The translations under genes and the position numbers were made by a program. A stretch of 64,000 nucleotides of DNA, from contig NC_061138.1 of assembly GCF_905220365.1 (NCBI RefSeq), forward strand, positions 5,781,814 to 5,845,813. The letters run 5' to 3'. Shown piece by piece: positions 28,085 through 39,890 of this stretch. Every line of letters begins with the position of its first letter. Within the stretch, counting starts at the first letter, position 1. Source of the stretch: Vanessa cardui. Lineage: Eukaryota > Arthropoda > Insecta > Lepidoptera > Nymphalidae. Under the pieces are notes generated by a model. The model saw only the letters and a program-made list of their open reading frames with translations. It was not told where the DNA came from and did not search any database.

Positions 28085-28118
28085 AAATCGCCGAGTATTC
28101 GTGAATACTCGGCGATTT
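28085..28118. repeat. Perfect palindrome, 16-bp arms, 2-base spacer
   Basis: AAATCGCCGAGTATTC (28085-28100) and GAATACTCGGCGATTT (28103-28118) are exact reverse complements around GT. The arms are less AT-rich than their surroundings and pairing stops sharply at both ends. Confidence 0.95.
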
Positions 28119-28379
28119 GTGTATTATTAGTGAGTATTTCAATAACTAATTATAATAAGCTCCATTACGCCGTTGATTATCGAATCCAATCTCGTCAATG
28201 ATTTAAAAGATAGTAATAACAAAACAATAACGTTGTATTGACGTGCTCGTAATAAACCTTTACCGAAATCGAACAAAGTGAATATCATTAGAAAAATAAT
28301 GACTGGTGTACAACAAATGAGTATCAATAAAACAGATAACAAACGACGATAAAAATGTCGAATAGTTTAATAGTACGTT

Positions 28380-29040
28380 CGTAATAACAAACACGGCGGT
28401 AAATTAAAACTTAATACGACTCGTAACTGTCGAAACTTTGCCGTGTTCAAATGAATAATTATAGAAAATTATAACCGTCCCTTTATAGACGCCATTAGTG
28501 TGTCAAGCGAGGTGTTCGCGGCAGTTAGCCTGTTAGCCCCTATAATTAAAGACCGGCGACCAACGTATCGACTAAACAATCAATAGACGGCTGATCTATA
28601 GAAAAGAACACAAAAGCTCGACTAGATAACAATCCCCACCCGTCTTGCCCCCCCACTCATTAATAATATCGACCCCCTTTTCACTAATTATGTGTGTTGC
28701 GAATGCATACACCCACACAACGTAGCGACGCTATAGCTTTAATATCCCACACACATATAACCCGCATTAAAACTACGAATGAAAAAAAAAATCAATATAT
28801 AGATAGAATATTATGGATATTAGTCGGATTTAGTTATTTTCTTTGTTTCGTGAGGGAGTCGATCGCGTGCCTCTCGGCTGTTGTGATTTCTGAAATGTTA
28901 ATCGGTTCGGGAGATTTTATTAAGGGTGACTTAACTTCTTCGAATTTGAGCGAAATGTTGGTGAAATGGCAGATTAGTGCGAAACTTGGTCGTGACGAGT
29001 GGATTTTGAGTCGCGAACGTCGTTAGAGCCTCATTACTGT
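28380..29040. promoter_or_regulatory. Unique CpG-containing block, possible regulatory DNA
   Basis: 28480-28700 is comparatively GC-rich. A 110-codon frame (28694-29026) crosses the right half; its translation has no recognisable domain and low complexity in places, so I do not call it a gene. Confidence 0.25.
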
Positions 29041-29479
29041 AGTGGAATTTATTTAGTGGGTTAGTGAGGAAAGTTTTTAAAGGGGGATTGTGGTTATGTC
29101 GCTGAGTTTGTTTACAATGAACTAAAGTATTCTACAAGTATGTAATTTTATAAAAAATAATTTAACATGACTGATAAACTACAAATAAAAATAAGATATA
29201 CTAAAAAGATATTTTCTAATGAGATGATAAATAAGTTTATATAGGTACTATGTTTAATAATTTAAAATGCCAATTTTATTTACCGTTTATTATTTATTTT
29301 TGTTGACAATTAAATTATTTTGAGACAATTTATTACTTTAATTTACATTTGTTTATGAATACAAAAAAGTCACATGCTAAAATTGTATTAATCATTTATT
29401 TCTTCTAAATGCATTACTAACTTGCATTCATTCATTTGTCATATAACTTAATAAGGTATTACATGTAGAAAGTATCTTA

Positions 29480-29620
29480 AGTGATGTCACGGACGTATCG
29501 TTTTCGCATAGTGTGCACCTCGCGTGCGTAGGGCGCGTGTGTGAGTGGCTTGGGCAAGGTCAGGGCTGCGCTATCTGATCAATGGTCAACCTCATTCGCG
29601 AAACGGCCAGTTACAAATCG
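29480..29620. promoter_or_regulatory. Short CpG-dense block
   Basis: 29510-29580 is dense in CG and TGTG words (CCTCGCGTGCGTAGGGCGCG) against an AT-rich background. No TATA or initiator combination could be placed convincingly. Confidence 0.25.
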
Positions 29621-29920
29621 ATTCTAGTTGTTCCATATTTGAAAATAATCGAATAAGACGAAAATGGAACGAATACGCGTGAAGGTTAAATATAATAATT
29701 ATTTAAAATAATAAATAATTGAAACATGTATTGTAAAAATAAGCAAGAAAAGCGTTTTAGATTATTAATATTTTTTATACGTTTTTTACGTAGCTCATAA
29801 TAGCAACTGACGGTTAGATTTCGATAAAAAAGCTCCAATACAAACTATAAATAATCACTTGATTAATCAGTGTAACGAATAAAAACAGTGTAATGACTCG
29901 TTTCCTTCCATCGATCGACG

Positions 29921-29928
29921 TGACGTCA
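29921..29928. promoter_or_regulatory. Perfect CRE palindrome
   Basis: TGACGTCA preceded by CGACG and followed by TCG. This is a consensus CREB/ATF site; occupancy is unknown. Confidence 0.3.
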
Positions 29929-30179
29929 TCGATAATGAAATGCAACATCATCGTGCTGTTCAAAATTTTGAAAGTTAAACTTAATTTAACATTATTATCA
30001 TTCAGTAACAATCACTATAATTATTTTCAAATATTCCTTCATTCTTTCTTAAGGAATTTTATAATATAGGCTTAATCAAACCCGCATAGTTTCTATAGAA
30101 TATATATGTATTTTAAAACAATTCAAACTTAAGTGGATGAGTTTTTTGAATGCTATTTAACAGATAACGTGTACTAAAA

Positions 30180-30470
30180 CAACCGACACACATTTTAATC
30201 GATACCGCCAAACACTATGAAGAAGAGGGTGGCGTCAGATTCTCGTGGGGCAGAAAAAAAGTGAAAAGCAATCAGTGTGGCGTAATTAGTGAGTTGTAAG
30301 TATGGGGCGCGTAGTCATGGCAACGGCGTCCGTGTCGATACCCGTTGCTTACCCATCGCGTTAATTTCGAACCGAATTAATCGAATCAAACTATCGCTTC
30401 GTATCGATTTTAGCGCGTGATATACAACTCTACACGCTCTTCACTCAATACGCCACTGATGAATTTAAAA
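30180..30470. promoter_or_regulatory. Unique block with RFX-like X-box half-matches
   Basis: GTAGTCATGGCAAC at 30311-30324 misses the RFX X-box consensus by one position. It is followed by CpG-rich DNA to about 30420. It could be an enhancer, without further support. Confidence 0.2.
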
Positions 30471-30836
30471 CAATTAGACTGACCATAAATTTATAAAATA
30501 AATACGATACATTTTTTCTGTATTTCTATAGTTCGATGGTAAGTAATCTTGTGAAATGACTGGATTCAAAAATTGATAATACTTAAATACTAACCACAAA
30601 TATTAAATCGTTGTTATTATTTTGTTTATTGTGATTAGAGAATTAAAATACCACTTAAAGCGGCACTATTGTGCCTAACCAAAATTAAGGGCATCTTCGA
30701 CCTACTGTATTCAAAAGTCGATAATTTATTGCCGAAATAATATAATTACGGTCGACTGACGGGACGGATTGGCTGAGGCAGGAAACTCGAAATTACCGGA
30801 GAAATTAAAGCGGAAACATTTGGCCACCGCCGCTAG

Positions 30837-30846
30837 CAAGATGGCG
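30837..30846 (+). promoter_or_regulatory. Pho/YY1-like site
   Basis: CAAGATGGCG matches the strong YY1/Pleiohomeotic core, inside a unique CpG-containing block (30740-30860, with GGCCACCGCCGCTAGC just upstream). It could mark a Polycomb response element, but a single site is weak evidence. Confidence 0.25.
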
Positions 30847-31343
30847 CGAGCGATTATTATGTCTGTTCGATTTATGAATAATAATTAGTGTCGCATCTAA
30901 TTATTTGTTTACTCTATAATCATTGGTTACCGTGTAATGAATCTTGTTAGTACTGAATATGTTTTATATCTGGTGATTTTAAGAAGTACTTTTCAATCTT
31001 ATTTGAATATATGTCGGAAATATTTTATAGTGGTTTTGTTTATATGTGTTGTAATTGGTAATATCATTCTCATTTTGTATGTTTTATTACTAAATCGTTA
31101 AATATTTTAATATTAATTGTGTTTGTTGTAAACAGATATTAAAAGAAAAAGTTTAATGAAAGCTTCATTTAGTAGTAAAAGTAAAACAAACATAGAAAAC
31201 AACTGTTAAACCTTTTTTTGTTACTTCTAATCTGTTATTACTAAACTGTACTTAATTAATTTTAAACAAAACTTTATTAATTTTAAAGTTTTCTTAGAGA
31301 TAATTTTGTTTATATATCTTACAAAATTTGAAAAATAATTGAA

Positions 31344-31643
31344 TCGAGATGGCCCAGTGGTTAGAACGCGTGCATCTTAACCGATGACTGCGGGTTCAAA
31401 CCTAGGCAAGCACCGCTGATTCATGTGCTTAATTTGTCTTTATAATTCATCTCGTGCTCAGCGGTGAAGGAAAACATCGTGAGGAAACCTGCATATGACA
31501 AATTTCGTAGAAATTCTGCCACATGTGTATTCCACCAACCCGCATTGGAACAGCGTGGTGGAATATGTTCCAAACCTTCTCCTCAAAGGGAGAGGAGGCC
31601 TTTAGCCCAGCAGTGGGGATTTACAGGCTGTTGTTGTTGTTGT
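31344..31643 (+). mobile_element. tRNA-derived SINE, GTT-tail subfamily
   Basis: Head CGAGATGGCCCAGTGGTTAG, B box GGGTTCAAACC, and tail (GTT)n after TTTACAGGCTG. It shares with 32905 the diagnostic CGTAGAAATTCTG and CCTTCTCCTCAAAGGGAG, which differ from the copies at 8360, 20506 and 60611. I found no clear target-site duplication. Confidence 0.9.
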
Positions 31644-32682
31644 TTATGCAAAGAGTTTTTAATGAAGGAGTTCCTAAATAAGGTATTTTGTTAAAAAAAG
31701 GTTTCATTAGATTAGATTATTTCTTTTATTAGATTATTTCAGTATCATAGCAGGATAATAGTAATGGGAAGTGTTTGATGTAGCTTTCTGCCAATAAACA
31801 TTTGAGAAATAAAATCAGACATCGCGTGCATCCGATCCAATAGTCTAAGTGAATTCGGTCTAACTTTTTAATTTTTCCCTAACTACCAATTACGCCTGGG
31901 TTCACCCGAGCTAGACTTTAGAATTGATTAATTTAAGCTGAAATTGTTGATTCAATTTCTTCGCAATTTATATTGTCCTGGTATATTTGAAATACAATTT
32001 ACTATCTATTTCATATTCGAATTCAACTGTATGTTGGTCTATGAATTCTTATAACGAATGCACTATACATTTCTAGTAAGAAAGAAATACATATATTATT
32101 ATATGACAGAAAAAAGAGACAACAATAACGTCAATTCGTAAAGGAACTTTCATATCTTAGCAAAGGTAGAAAATTATAATATAAAAACAATGTGTTAGTC
32201 TTCGTTAAGTCAAAAAATATATATTTTTTTGTTATCCATTTCACTAAACGATCACGTATAATTGTCATGTTATGTATATTTTACTTCTATATAAAATTAC
32301 TTTTAATTGTCATTTATCATATCATAGTTTAAAAAAGAAACACCTTAACGTTACTACATAAAATAAATTAAAGAGAATACAACTCAAAAAAGTTTCGATA
32401 GTGAAAATGCCCTTTAAATGTTGTTAATTGGATGAGAAATTTCAGAGATTGAAGAATATGTCTGAAGAAAGACTTAAGTATAAAAAGTTAGGGTGTTAGT
32501 AGAAGTAGAGTTGGTTGTCTGGCAGTATGGTCTTAAGTCGTAGGGCATTTACACAACTGTGTTAAAAAAGAAGTATATAAAACCTTCATGCTTATATTTA
32601 CATTATATAAAATAGAAATTGCCTAAAATTTATAAAGAATAAGCTTGCACATTGAAGAATCAAGAATATACTACTGTAATAT
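31644..32682. other. AT-rich non-coding DNA
   Basis: No gene, repeat or CpG-rich block recognised between the SINE and the F3 copy. Confidence 0.65.
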
Positions 32683-33260
32683 TATCCATACTAATATTAT
32701 AAATGCGAATGTAACTGTTTGTCTGTTTCTTTTTCACGCCAAAACTACCGAACCGATTTAAATGAAATTTGGTACATAAATAATCTAGAGCCTAAGAAAA
32801 GACATAGGCTACTTACTACTTACTATTATTTAATTGGAGAAAGTGTTGCAAACAAAGAGGAATGAAGACCTCTTCATAAATTTCATAAATGTAATATCTA
32901 AGTTCGAGTCGAGATGGCCCAGTGGTTAGAACGCGTGTATCTTAAACGATGATTGCGGGTTCAAACCCAGGCAAGCACCGCTGATTCATGTGCTTAATTT
33001 GTCTTTATAATTCATCTCGTGCTCAGCGGTCAAGGAAAACATCGTGAGGAAACCTGCATGTGACAAATTTCGTAGAAATTCTGCCACATGTGTATTCCAC
33101 CAACCCGCATTAGAAAACCGTGGTGGAATATGTTCCAAACCTTCTCCTCAAAGGGAGAGGAGGCCTTTAGCCCAGCAGTGGGAATTTACAGGCTGTTGTT
33201 GTTGTTGTCTAAGTTAATTTGTTATTATTATATTTTCTATAAAAAGTAGTAACATATAGG
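32683..33260 (+). repeat. F3 interspersed repeat, split by a SINE
   Basis: The left part, 32683-32904, matches 5025-5246 on the other strand (ATCCATACTAATATTATAAA, CCGATTTAAATGAAATTTGG, AAGACATAGGCTACT). The right part resumes at 33216 with AATTTGTTATTA, corresponding to AATTTGCTATG in the 5025 copy. The SINE at 32905-33207 is the younger insertion. Confidence 0.72.
32905..33207 (+). mobile_element. tRNA-derived SINE, GTT-tail subfamily, 8-bp target-site duplication
   Basis: It differs from the 31344 copy at only a handful of positions. TCTAAGTT precedes it (32897-32904) and follows it (33208-33215). It is inserted into an older repeat (F3) whose sequence resumes after the second TCTAAGTT. 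Confidence 0.92.
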
Positions 33261-34644
33261 GTTATGGGTATATTAGTATAGAGTGTAAAGTTTTAACATA
33301 TCACATGTGTGAGTGAGTTCTTAGAGAATAGCACTGCAGTAATTAGAGGCTTACCTGATAGAAAACAGCCTTTGCACATCCTAAGTTAGCCATGCGTCGT
33401 CGTTCCTACTCCAGTCATACACTTTTGTCCATAAACACTTACAATATTATCGTAATTAGATAACTTTCTATAAAATATTAAAAAGTTACTCCACGTTCTT
33501 TAATTTCAATTTGATAATATTCTATTGTTCGTTATTATAGCAATTTATGAAAAGAATTGAATTAAAATATTATTTATAAAATTGTCATAAACGGATCACA
33601 GATTAAAATATCGAAAAGCAATAAAGAATTCGAGATATTCAAATAAGTCCGCAAAGGAGGCACGAGAGTGTGGATACGTATAAATCATATAAAAATAAAT
33701 CACTCAGAAGGCTACGATGTGAAATACTTTCTCTAAACAAAAGGGCATTGTGCATGCAAAAATGCATACCGTTTCGAATATTTTTCGTCGCCTGCCGTCT
33801 TTCGCGTTTTTTTTTTATTTTATTCATCGAACTATACTGGCCTAAGCGATTTATCGATAAATTTTATATATGTATCCTCCGTGTTGGTTGATCACGATTA
33901 TCTTTTTCAACTTCGAACGTTAAAGGAAACTTTCGTTTAATTTTTTTTTTTTTTCGTTTTCAAAAATAGAACTCATTTGATATACGACTTTCTTATTGAA
34001 AGAATTTATATTTTTATTTAATTACCTTACAAAAATGAGTTCGATTACTTGTGTGGTATTTATAATAGAAAAAAACTATTATTGCTTATAAAACCGTAAT
34101 AATAGCGTTCATTATAAAATAACGAAACTGTTATTTTAAATGCATTGTACTTTTTAATTATAATTAAAATATTATTCACTTATTTTTGTTTTTTTATATA
34201 TAAAAACTAGCTATTAACTAGCTTTACATGTGTATCAAGTATAAGTAAACAGCCACGTTTTCTGTCTGATCACCGTATATGGTTTCAAACGGGACCTAAC
34301 TGTTGTGTAATTATTTTTTGAAAGGATACTTATTAACGTAATTATGATATCCTAACTGTCATTGTTTCTTAAAAATGAATAAAATAAGTCTTGTGAAATA
34401 AATTTAAGTATTATATTGGTTCTTTCTTCTCTTTAATAAAACCCTGTGTTATATGTAAAATATATCCGTTGTCTAATACAGCATTACTTAGCTAAAACTG
34501 ATATAAACGTAGGTAGTATATCAAGTATTCCTTTTCCGTCAATTATTAATGAACGAACGAACTGCAGACGATCCCGGTCGTTTCCACTTCGTTTTACTCT
34601 ACATCACAATCAAGATTTATACGTGTTGTTTTGATGACTTATAA
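33261..34644. other. AT-rich non-coding DNA
   Basis: Two opposed small frames near 33639-33891 and one at 34446 look fortuitous. No repeat recognised. Confidence 0.6.
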
Positions 34645-34760
34645 ATCATTCGTGGTATAATTAAAATAACCCTAAAAACTCGCATCTCGGAGTCGCTAAC
34701 CCGCGAACTTAATTTACGATATCTTGACGGTCATCCACTCATAAGCTTTCTAATTTGCAG

Positions 34761-34971
34761 TTCGGTACGTCTGAGGAAATATAAATTGGACAAAAATAAA
34801 AACAAAACCTCGGGAAAAACTATAAAAATATATTGGCAACTGGCACAGTTCAATTTTGGTCTGACCACACCCGAAATTCAACTCGCACCGGACCCTCGAA
34901 GTCTGTCAGAGGAACAATTAAAGGTGTTTGATGTTGCAATAAAACGAGGGATTAATTCTTTTGGAATATGA
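34761..34971 (+). other. Weak candidate terminal exon
   Basis: TTCTAATTTGCAG ending at 34760 resembles a splice acceptor. In frame with it, codons are open to a TGA at 34969-34971, about 69 codons, and the frame is open upstream to about 34645. The second half (residue string SLSEEQLKVFDVAIKRG) has a protein-like composition. There is no ATG in the frame, so it could only be an internal or last exon. AATAAAA at 35057-35063 could serve as a polyadenylation signal. No homologue is recognised. Confidence 0.18.
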
Positions 34972-35379
34972 ATTTGCATTTTCGCACGTCGCGTGTGTGC
35001 ATGTGTGCCCTTCCGTCGTGCTTTTTTATGCCCGTCAAATTAGAACTTCGCTTGCAATAAAACACGCGGTGAATATTTTAATCGTTCGTTTTAATACTCA
35101 TATAATATTGTTTTATTTATTTTTTTCATTTTATCGCTTTTAAATTGTGTATTTTTTTTCGATAGCATTAATAAGGATGAGTTTATATTGTGCAATTAAT
35201 TTACGGTGAAAAGATTTTGAAGGAATTTTACTGTAGTTATCTTTTACCTGAACACTAATCACGACTAAAATATTCATCCACAACATCTTGAAAAATACAA
35301 TTTAAGCCGTCCGAGCCGAGTCATTTATTTTTAAAGCTCGTAAAATCTCACTCTTTAAGTAATAAAAGTAACATTTTAG

Positions 35380-36250
35380 CAAAGTTAGCAACACGAGCCA
35401 CGATTATGGCGTTCGTTAAGTTAAAGCCCTTGCATTCAGAAATCACTTGTAAACATTGTGACACTAAGAACTGACGTCAGCTTCGCGCTTAATACCTCGA
35501 TAGCGCTGAAATAGGCGTATTTACATATATTAAAACGAAACCCGTCACGCTTGCGTTCCAAAATAAACACTTGGCGCACGCGAATCATTCCTAGAGCGCA
35601 TTTTTGCATATCACACGCGAAAGTATTTCACATAATAACTCGTCGTTAACGATAACGAACTGTATAAAAACTAAGGGAGCGAGATGAGAAAAGTTACTTC
35701 AAGAATATACGGAAGTTAATTAGAAGTGGAACGAAAAACAACCGTAACTGGTGGCGAAGTTAGCCGTTCTAGTGCGGCCAATGGTACAAGGCACCCACAC
35801 AGACTCAGCCCTCACCACCGCTGATAGCATTTGCATACCGCCCGCCCAGGCGCGCGCCGACGCCCAGCCTGAGCGACAGGGACGGCATGCCGAGCCGACA
35901 GCTTTGACATTGAATTCCAAATATAAATCTACTTATTTTTTTAATGTATTCACGAGCCGAGCCCTTTGAATGCGTTCGCTTATTAAAAAGAACGAAAGAT
36001 AATAATATAATCTATTTAAAATTCATAAGTTATTGATGTAGGCAAATTAGTGTGCGCCGCGCAGGGAAAAGGATGAAAACAAATTCATCGCCGTCGTCGC
36101 GGAAGCGGAACCGTGTTATAAGTTCGGGAGACAATTCGCGTGGAGAGCATGAATGGGCTTAGATGTGACCGTAATGACGGCGCTCGCGTGATTGATTGTG
36201 ACGTAAGTACGTTACCCGCACAGAGTGCTCCTTGGGTCGCGTTTTATTTT
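35380..36250. promoter_or_regulatory. CpG-rich candidate regulatory block with perfect CRE and octamer
   Basis: It is much richer in CpG than the flanks, especially at 35830-35900 and 36040-36240. TGACGTCA (35472-35479) is a perfect CREB/ATF palindrome, and ATTTGCAT near 35828 matches the POU octamer. Overlapping small frames at 35720-35969 on both strands reflect the GC content and are not supported as genes. Confidence 0.35.
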
Positions 36251-36872
36251 TAAAGTACTAATACCGTATGCAATATGCTCGTGAAAAATCTAATAAAAAG
36301 GTTTAATGACCACAAGGTCGCAGGTTCATATCTGTTACCAACAATAATTATTTAGTTGAAATATTGTATGATTCACAACCAATAGAAAAAGTGTTTTTTT
36401 TTTTAAATACATATATACTATGACCCTCCTTAGTTTATCTTATATTGTACTTTGAACAGGAAAAACTGAAAACTTACTATTGAAAATAACAAATATATGA
36501 AGCTCTATTTAAACGCACTTTTATATATAAGTATATTATTTGCTTATTTAATTCCCAAAATTGTTATAAAGATAAGAAATTTTGAGCTATATAACTACAG
36601 TAAAATTGATTAAATCCGAAATTCATTAAAGAAAATTAATAATTCACTTATCCTTAATAAGAGTTATAATTCTATGACTTCTGTCAATATTATTAAATTG
36701 ACTATAAGATCTGTAATTACGAATGGTAATTTTTTATGAAGAAGATTCAGTAAGAAAATTTATAAAACTATATACTATATATACTTATAAATATATATAC
36801 TTATAAATTATACTCATATAAGAAAAGTATTATTCAGTACTTTAAGACACAAATTATATAAGTGTAGCAAAC

Positions 36873-37112
36873 ATGAACGCTGTAACTGTCCCACTTCTGG
36901 GCTAAGCTTTTTGTTATTTTGAGGGATGCCTTGATCCACTACGCTGTCCCAATGCGATTGAATGGATACACACATTTGGACAAGCAGGTCACCTTCCCGT
37001 CCAGCTCGAAGGTAATCAACACAAATGAATCGTATGAAAATAGTAGAAGTGTTTGTCTATATTTAAATCCGCAATCTTTATTTAAGACATCTTCTAACCA
37101 CTGGGCTATATA
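36873..37112 (-). mobile_element. SINE copy, decayed
   Basis: Reverse-strand match: GTCCCACTTCTGGGCTAAG, then CACTACGCTGTCCCAATGCG, and at the right end the A-box complement CTAACCACTGGGCTAT. The centre has decayed and carries indels. Confidence 0.7.
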
Positions 37113-39154
37113 GGTTTTTAAAAAATAGTATTGATTATGTCTTGATAACTATGGACGTCATTAATATTATGTATGTTATTGTACTTAAAATTATGACAAT
37201 TGTTCAGTGGGGTTGGTGAGTGAGGCTCGCAATGTCAAGGTCAGCACTAACCGGATAGAGTTGTCACTGGAAATGAAACCGGGCATAGTTGACCAAGTAT
37301 TATTACCGGTCATTGACCCGGGTAACATAAGAAAAATATTAAATATGAGTAGAGAAAATATGCAATACATTAAAGCATTATATCTGCTAAATTAGTAGGA
37401 ACGAATTATGTTACTTATTTTCAAATTACATTGGTTATGTTATAGCATTATTGGTTTTAATAATTTGTTTAAAGTTTTACAGTGCAAAATTTAGTTATTC
37501 TGTAATATGTTCGTCATATAATTGTGATAATATCTCTTTATTCTTAAAAGTCTCGGACAAGACGACTTGTATATAATTATCATTTACTAGGGACGTTAAT
37601 ATCGATGGCTTTTTTCGGCTTCATTAACATAATTAATCGAGAAATACTCGATATGTTTCGGAAAGACGCGTATCATCATTGCGTCGTCCCATCCGAAACC
37701 GCTTCCTCGTATTTCTCTATAAGTAACGTAATTGAAACTGGACATTAAATAATATGACTGGCTCGAGTCTTACTGTATGAAGATAATTTAGCCAAGACCT
37801 AGACTATTATTAGTACGTTCGATGATAAGGCCACTCCCACAAACGAGTATTTTATTCAAACATACATACGTATAGTTAATGAAAATACTGCATTCGTATC
37901 CTTATTTTCGTTGCAAAATTAAACTCAAGAATGCACCTTATTCTTACCATAGATACATTTATTTTTAATTTCTTGAAATTTTTGTTTCTAAATTTGATTT
38001 GAATATTTTCTTAATATAATATTACAAATTGGCGTTATATTTTATTATTATAAATATTATAATTGTTCCATAACAAAGCTGTATTGCGATACGTAGTATA
38101 TTGTTATGGATAAGAAAGTGTCTCTCTAATGAAAACATACAACAAACAAGAACATAGTAATTACGAGGACTACAAGATTTATTGCATGAGGATAGGAAAC
38201 TAACCACACGTGACCAACGCCGCATACAGTGTAAATATCAAATAAATTATCACAATGAAAAACATATCTTATTATGAATGCAATTAACGTCAATTTCCCT
38301 AAACGGCGAGTAAAGTTGGGACTTTTACACGTGTGAGATCATGTGCATATGCATCGCATGGACGATGTGTGAGAGCACGAAGCGGAACATGTAGTAGTTA
38401 ATTTTTGCGCAAAGCCGGTGCAAGAGAGAGGTATGCTCATTTACAAATAGTTTCGCTAAGTGCGAAAGGGATGGGGCTATTGGGGGTTAATTAATGAACG
38501 TGGAAGCTTGTGCTCTTTATTGCTTTCGTGGCTGGACGCTAAGACGTCTACGCTTAAGGAGTTTTCCTTCGGGAAAATAGAGCTATGGAATATATTATAC
38601 GTTTTTCCAAAGATAATATCTCGAGTCACTTTGTTGATTAAAAATTTGTAGATTTTATCATTCGGTTTTTTTTTCTTTTAGTGTCGGAGATGGATGATAT
38701 ATTGTTCTCAACTCACAAAAAGTTAAAATAAGTTTTATACATAGTTGTTACAAGTTGTTTTGATGTCGAGAGTGACGTTAATCAAAACGAATGTCATGAA
38801 GTATTAAAACATATTCGTCAGAATATTTTTCAGCTTACGCTTCAAATAATTACAATTAGAGACAATATTCATGTATAAATAATAACAAAAGAAGGTCAAT
38901 ATCCATTTGTATCCAAAAGCGAAGCGATAGAAAATATCAATAAGACACGAAGAGACGTACAAAAAACACCATAATTTGACGTTGACATTCTGTTAACGAC
39001 AAACTGACAAACTGTCATTTTTTCCTAATGTTAGTTTTGATTGAATTTTCATTGCAAATATATTTCAAGACATAATTTTTAAAATAATAGTTTATCCACA
39101 ACTTTATATTTGTATTTAAAGTTATTCAAATAGTTCATAAACAAACAGGCATTT
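37113..39154. other. Non-coding DNA, no gene seen
   Basis: Unique and mostly AT-rich. 37590-37740 and 38290-38460 are somewhat CpG-richer and may hold regulatory sites (TTACACGTGTG near 38325). Confidence 0.6.
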
Positions 39155-39284
39155 TACTCGATGGTAGGGCTATTTGTTTGAAGGGTGAGTGAGCCATTGT
39201 AAATTACATCTCAGTTCCCGAGGTTGGTAGCATTGACGATGTAAAGAATTGTAAAATTTTCTTACAGCGCTATTGTCTATGTGC
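39155..39284 (-). repeat. F2 interspersed repeat, internally deleted
   Basis: Reverse-strand match. It begins with the F2 3' end (complement of CCCTACCATCGAGTA) and jumps directly to the AAGGGTGAGTGAGCCA block, so about 100 bases are missing. It ends in the block near the element's 5' part. Confidence 0.7.
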
Positions 39285-39639
39285 GAAAAAAAAATACAGT
39301 ATTAGTTGAACGTTCCCTTAATTTCTCCCCGCCGCGTGAACGTAGCGGTTAAGAAATTAAGAAAACGCCGTCCGCCGTCTGCGAACCACTTAAGAAGATG
39401 CTTATATTGTCTTCGTAGATGGTTTTTGTTCTAATAAAACCCTTAGGTTTGTTAATGAGCGTAATAACACGTGCTCTTTATTTCTCTTGTTAATAAAATT
39501 TGGGGAATGTGCCATAATGAGAGTCGATCTTGTCTATGCGTGTATTAAACTGATTATACTGTTAATTATAACAATAACTATCACACATGTATATTTTTAG
39601 TCATATCGTTGTTTTAATAATACAATACGTAATGTTCAA

Positions 39640-39890
39640 AGCCGATGGCTCAGTGCTCAAAAGATCAATTAGAGCTCGTGTAGCGTATATTCCAAATTCA
39701 AACCTGAGCAAACAGCATTTATGTTGAGTTTTCTATTTGTCGTGAAGAAATATAGTTGTATCGGATGATATCCGGACATACATATGTATATGTATTCAAT
39801 ATCCACCCTCGCTGCAATGACCTTTCACCCTTTTCCGAAAGAATAGATGAGACTATAGCTCAGAGTTATCACATTAAAAGGCTGTTTCTT
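39640..39890 (+). mobile_element. SINE copy, strongly decayed
   Basis: The head GCCGATGGCTCAGTGCTCAA and the B-box-like CAAATTCAAACCTGAGCA are followed by a divergent body and end with ATTAAAAGGCTGTTTCTTTA, the SINE 3' end. An old copy. Confidence 0.6.

Noticed and set aside
28694..29026. 110-codon frame on the plus strand
   Set aside because: No recognisable domain, composition typical of random frames in a GC-richer patch, and no splice or promoter support.
33835..33844. TACTGGCCTA, like the start of miR-193
   Set aside because: Agreement ends after 10 bases and no precursor stem is visible.
35720..35969. Opposed frames of 66 and 72 codons in a CpG-rich block
   Set aside because: Both strands open at once is expected from GC-rich composition; no homology is recognised.
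36290..36345. Possible tRNA fragment (GGTCGCAGGTTCATATC)
   Set aside because: Only a B-box-like word is present, without A box, stems or repeat partners.
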